Part shown: piece after piece, positions 63,358-64,000 of the stretch
Position numbering within the stretch: the first letter of the stretch is position 1
Layout of the letters: each line of letters begins with the position of its first letter
Source: Firmicutes bacterium AM41-11
GTDB taxonomy: Bacteria; Bacillota_I; Bacilli_A; Erysipelotrichales; Erysipelotrichaceae
Direction: 5' to 3'
NCBI GenBank assembly: GCA_003480165.1
Contig: QUIQ01000004.1
Location: forward strand, 1 to 64,000
Length of the DNA: 64,000 nucleotides
Notes under the pieces: generated by a model
The model's database searches: none
What the model was told of the DNA's origin: nothing
The model's input: the letters and a program-made list of their open reading frames with translations, nothing else
Translations under genes and position numbers: made by a program

Positions 63358-63852
63358 TTAATCGTCTGTTTCTACAGATTCTCGGGAAATACCGGTAATT
63401 CCGGTTCGACAAATTTCTTCGATTTTGTAACAACTTAACATTTCTAATAAACCGTCGATCTTTTCTGGTGCACCAGTTAATTCGATAATCATATTAGTTT
63501 TTGTTAGTGAAATGATTTTTCCACGATATATATTTACAATTTCGATGATGCCGGAACGATTGGTCTTATCACAAGAAACTTTTAATAGAAGCAATTCTCT
63601 AAATAAACTGTTGTTGTGATTCAACAAGAATAAATCTTTGACCGGTTCAAGTTTTCGCGTTTGAGTCATAATTTGCGAAAGGGAAGTATCATTTCCATCA
63701 AATACAACGGTAATACGCGAAATTTTTGGATCGTTTGTGGTCGAAACAGTTAGGGAATCGATATTGAAACCACGACGTCCGAATAAACTTGCTACACGGG
63801 TTAATACATTGGATTGGTTTTCTACAAAAATACTTAGTACTTCTCTTGCCAT
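63358..63852 (-). CDS. ilvN: Acetolactate synthase small (regulatory) subunit
   Basis: Regulatory subunit of acetohydroxyacid synthase that confers valine feedback control. The 164 residues have an N-terminal ACT domain ([20 protein letters not shown] then [12 protein letters not shown]) and the IlvN C-terminal domain. GAGGTGAG precedes ATG 63852, overlapping the end of ilvB. It is the second gene of an ilvB-ilvN-ilvD operon on this strand. Confidence 0.95.
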   Translation of the reverse strand: MAREVLSIFVENQSNVLTRVASLFGRRGFNIDSLTVSTTNDPKISRITVVFDGNDTSLSQIMTQTRKLEPVKDLFLLNHNNSLFRELLLLKVSCDKTNRSGIIEIVNIYRGKIISLTKTNMIIELTGAPEKIDGLLEMLSCYKIEEICRTGITGISRESVETDD

Positions 63853-63862
63853 GGTCTCACCT

Positions 63863-64000
63863 CTAATCAACAATCATATCTTCTAATGTTCCACCATTTG
63901 GAATCATAGGTAATACACGTTCTTCTTTATCAATGTTGCAGGCAATCCAAACTGGACCTTTGCACTGCAAAGCTTGTTTATAGGCTTCTTTGAATTCTTC
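63863..64000 (-). CDS. ilvB: Acetolactate synthase large subunit, C-terminal end (partial)
   Basis: The last 45 codons of ilvB plus stop, cut off by the window edge. The reading frame on the minus strand gives CKGPVWIACNIDKEERVLPM then PNGGTLEDMIVD, typical of the end of IlvB. The stop TAG lies at 63865-63863, 10 nt before the ilvN ATG. Confidence 0.85.
   Translation of the reverse strand, partial: EEFKEAYKQALQCKGPVWIACNIDKEERVLPMIPNGGTLEDMIVD

Noticed and set aside
1..64000. CRISPR arrays, insertion sequences, prophage or toxin-antitoxin pairs
   Set aside because: No regularly spaced repeats, transposase or integrase motifs, or paired small toxin genes were found. The only large repeat is the 79-bp pair at 60356 and 61052.
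1..64000. UGA read as tryptophan, as in Mollicutes
   Set aside because: UGA ends several well-defined genes (hemW, era, trmK, comGE, trmB) and Trp is encoded by UGG throughout.

Overview
The window reads as one contiguous piece of an AT-rich, low-GC Gram-positive chromosome using the standard genetic code, since UGA ends many genes. The gene orders match the Bacillus core genome: alaS-ireB-ruvX-DUF1292-mltG-greA, comEA-comEC-holA-rpsT-lepA-hemW, rpsO-pnp, trmB-thioredoxin-x-murC-ytxG-x-ccpA, ybeY-dgkA-era-recO-glyS-dnaG-rpoD-trmK-ispH-cshB-nfo, and the comG operon. Sporulation genes that often sit in these blocks (gpr and spoIIP between rpsT and lepA) are absent. With class III ribonucleotide reductase and branched-chain amino acid synthesis, this suggests a non-sporulating anaerobic Firmicute. 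My best guess is an Erysipelotrichia-like lineage, which is inference and not tested.

Layout. 1-3.9 kb: pullulanase and an IMP dehydrogenase of the Tritrichomonas type. 3.9-8.4 kb: a MarR/NrdG-like fusion translationally coupled to nrdD, two small proteins, tRNA-Leu(UAG) and a TetR regulator. 8.4-14 kb: T-box-controlled alaS and the ireB-ruvX-mltG-greA block. 14-21.6 kb: comEA/comEC, holA, divergent rpsT, fmt, lepA, hemW. 21.6-31.9 kb: rpsO-pnp, trmB to murC, the ytxG-x-ccpA operon with a cre-like site, then ybeY-dgkA-era-recO. 31.9-41.2 kb: glyS-dnaG-rpoD-trmK, ispH, cshB-nfo, ispG. 41.3-47.7 kb: a class B penicillin-binding protein, rpmG, a metallo-hydrolase and a complete seven-gene comG operon, including a 53-residue comGE. 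47.7-57.9 kb: three more T-box-controlled synthetase genes (leuS, tyrS, ileS) around a radical SAM gene, hpf, sepF and ylmH. 57.9-64 kb: ilvA, a DUF815 ATPase whose 3' end is duplicated around an HD-GYP gene fragment, an unknown small gene, and ilvD-ilvN-ilvB (ilvB cut by the window edge).

The most notable observations are five. (1) The MarR-NrdG fusion has lost all three cysteines of the radical SAM cluster motif, which suggests an activase turned regulator next to nrdD. (2) At least five genes have a -10 box only 6-8 nt before the ATG and no clear Shine-Dalgarno, so they look leaderless. (3) The IMPDH matches the Tritrichomonas foetus enzyme in length and catalytic residue numbering. (4) A shared motif lies upstream of both competence operons. 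(5) A 79-bp direct repeat brackets the HD-GYP fragment. No CRISPR array, transposase, rRNA gene or prophage is visible. Comparisons to families are from memory, with no database search.
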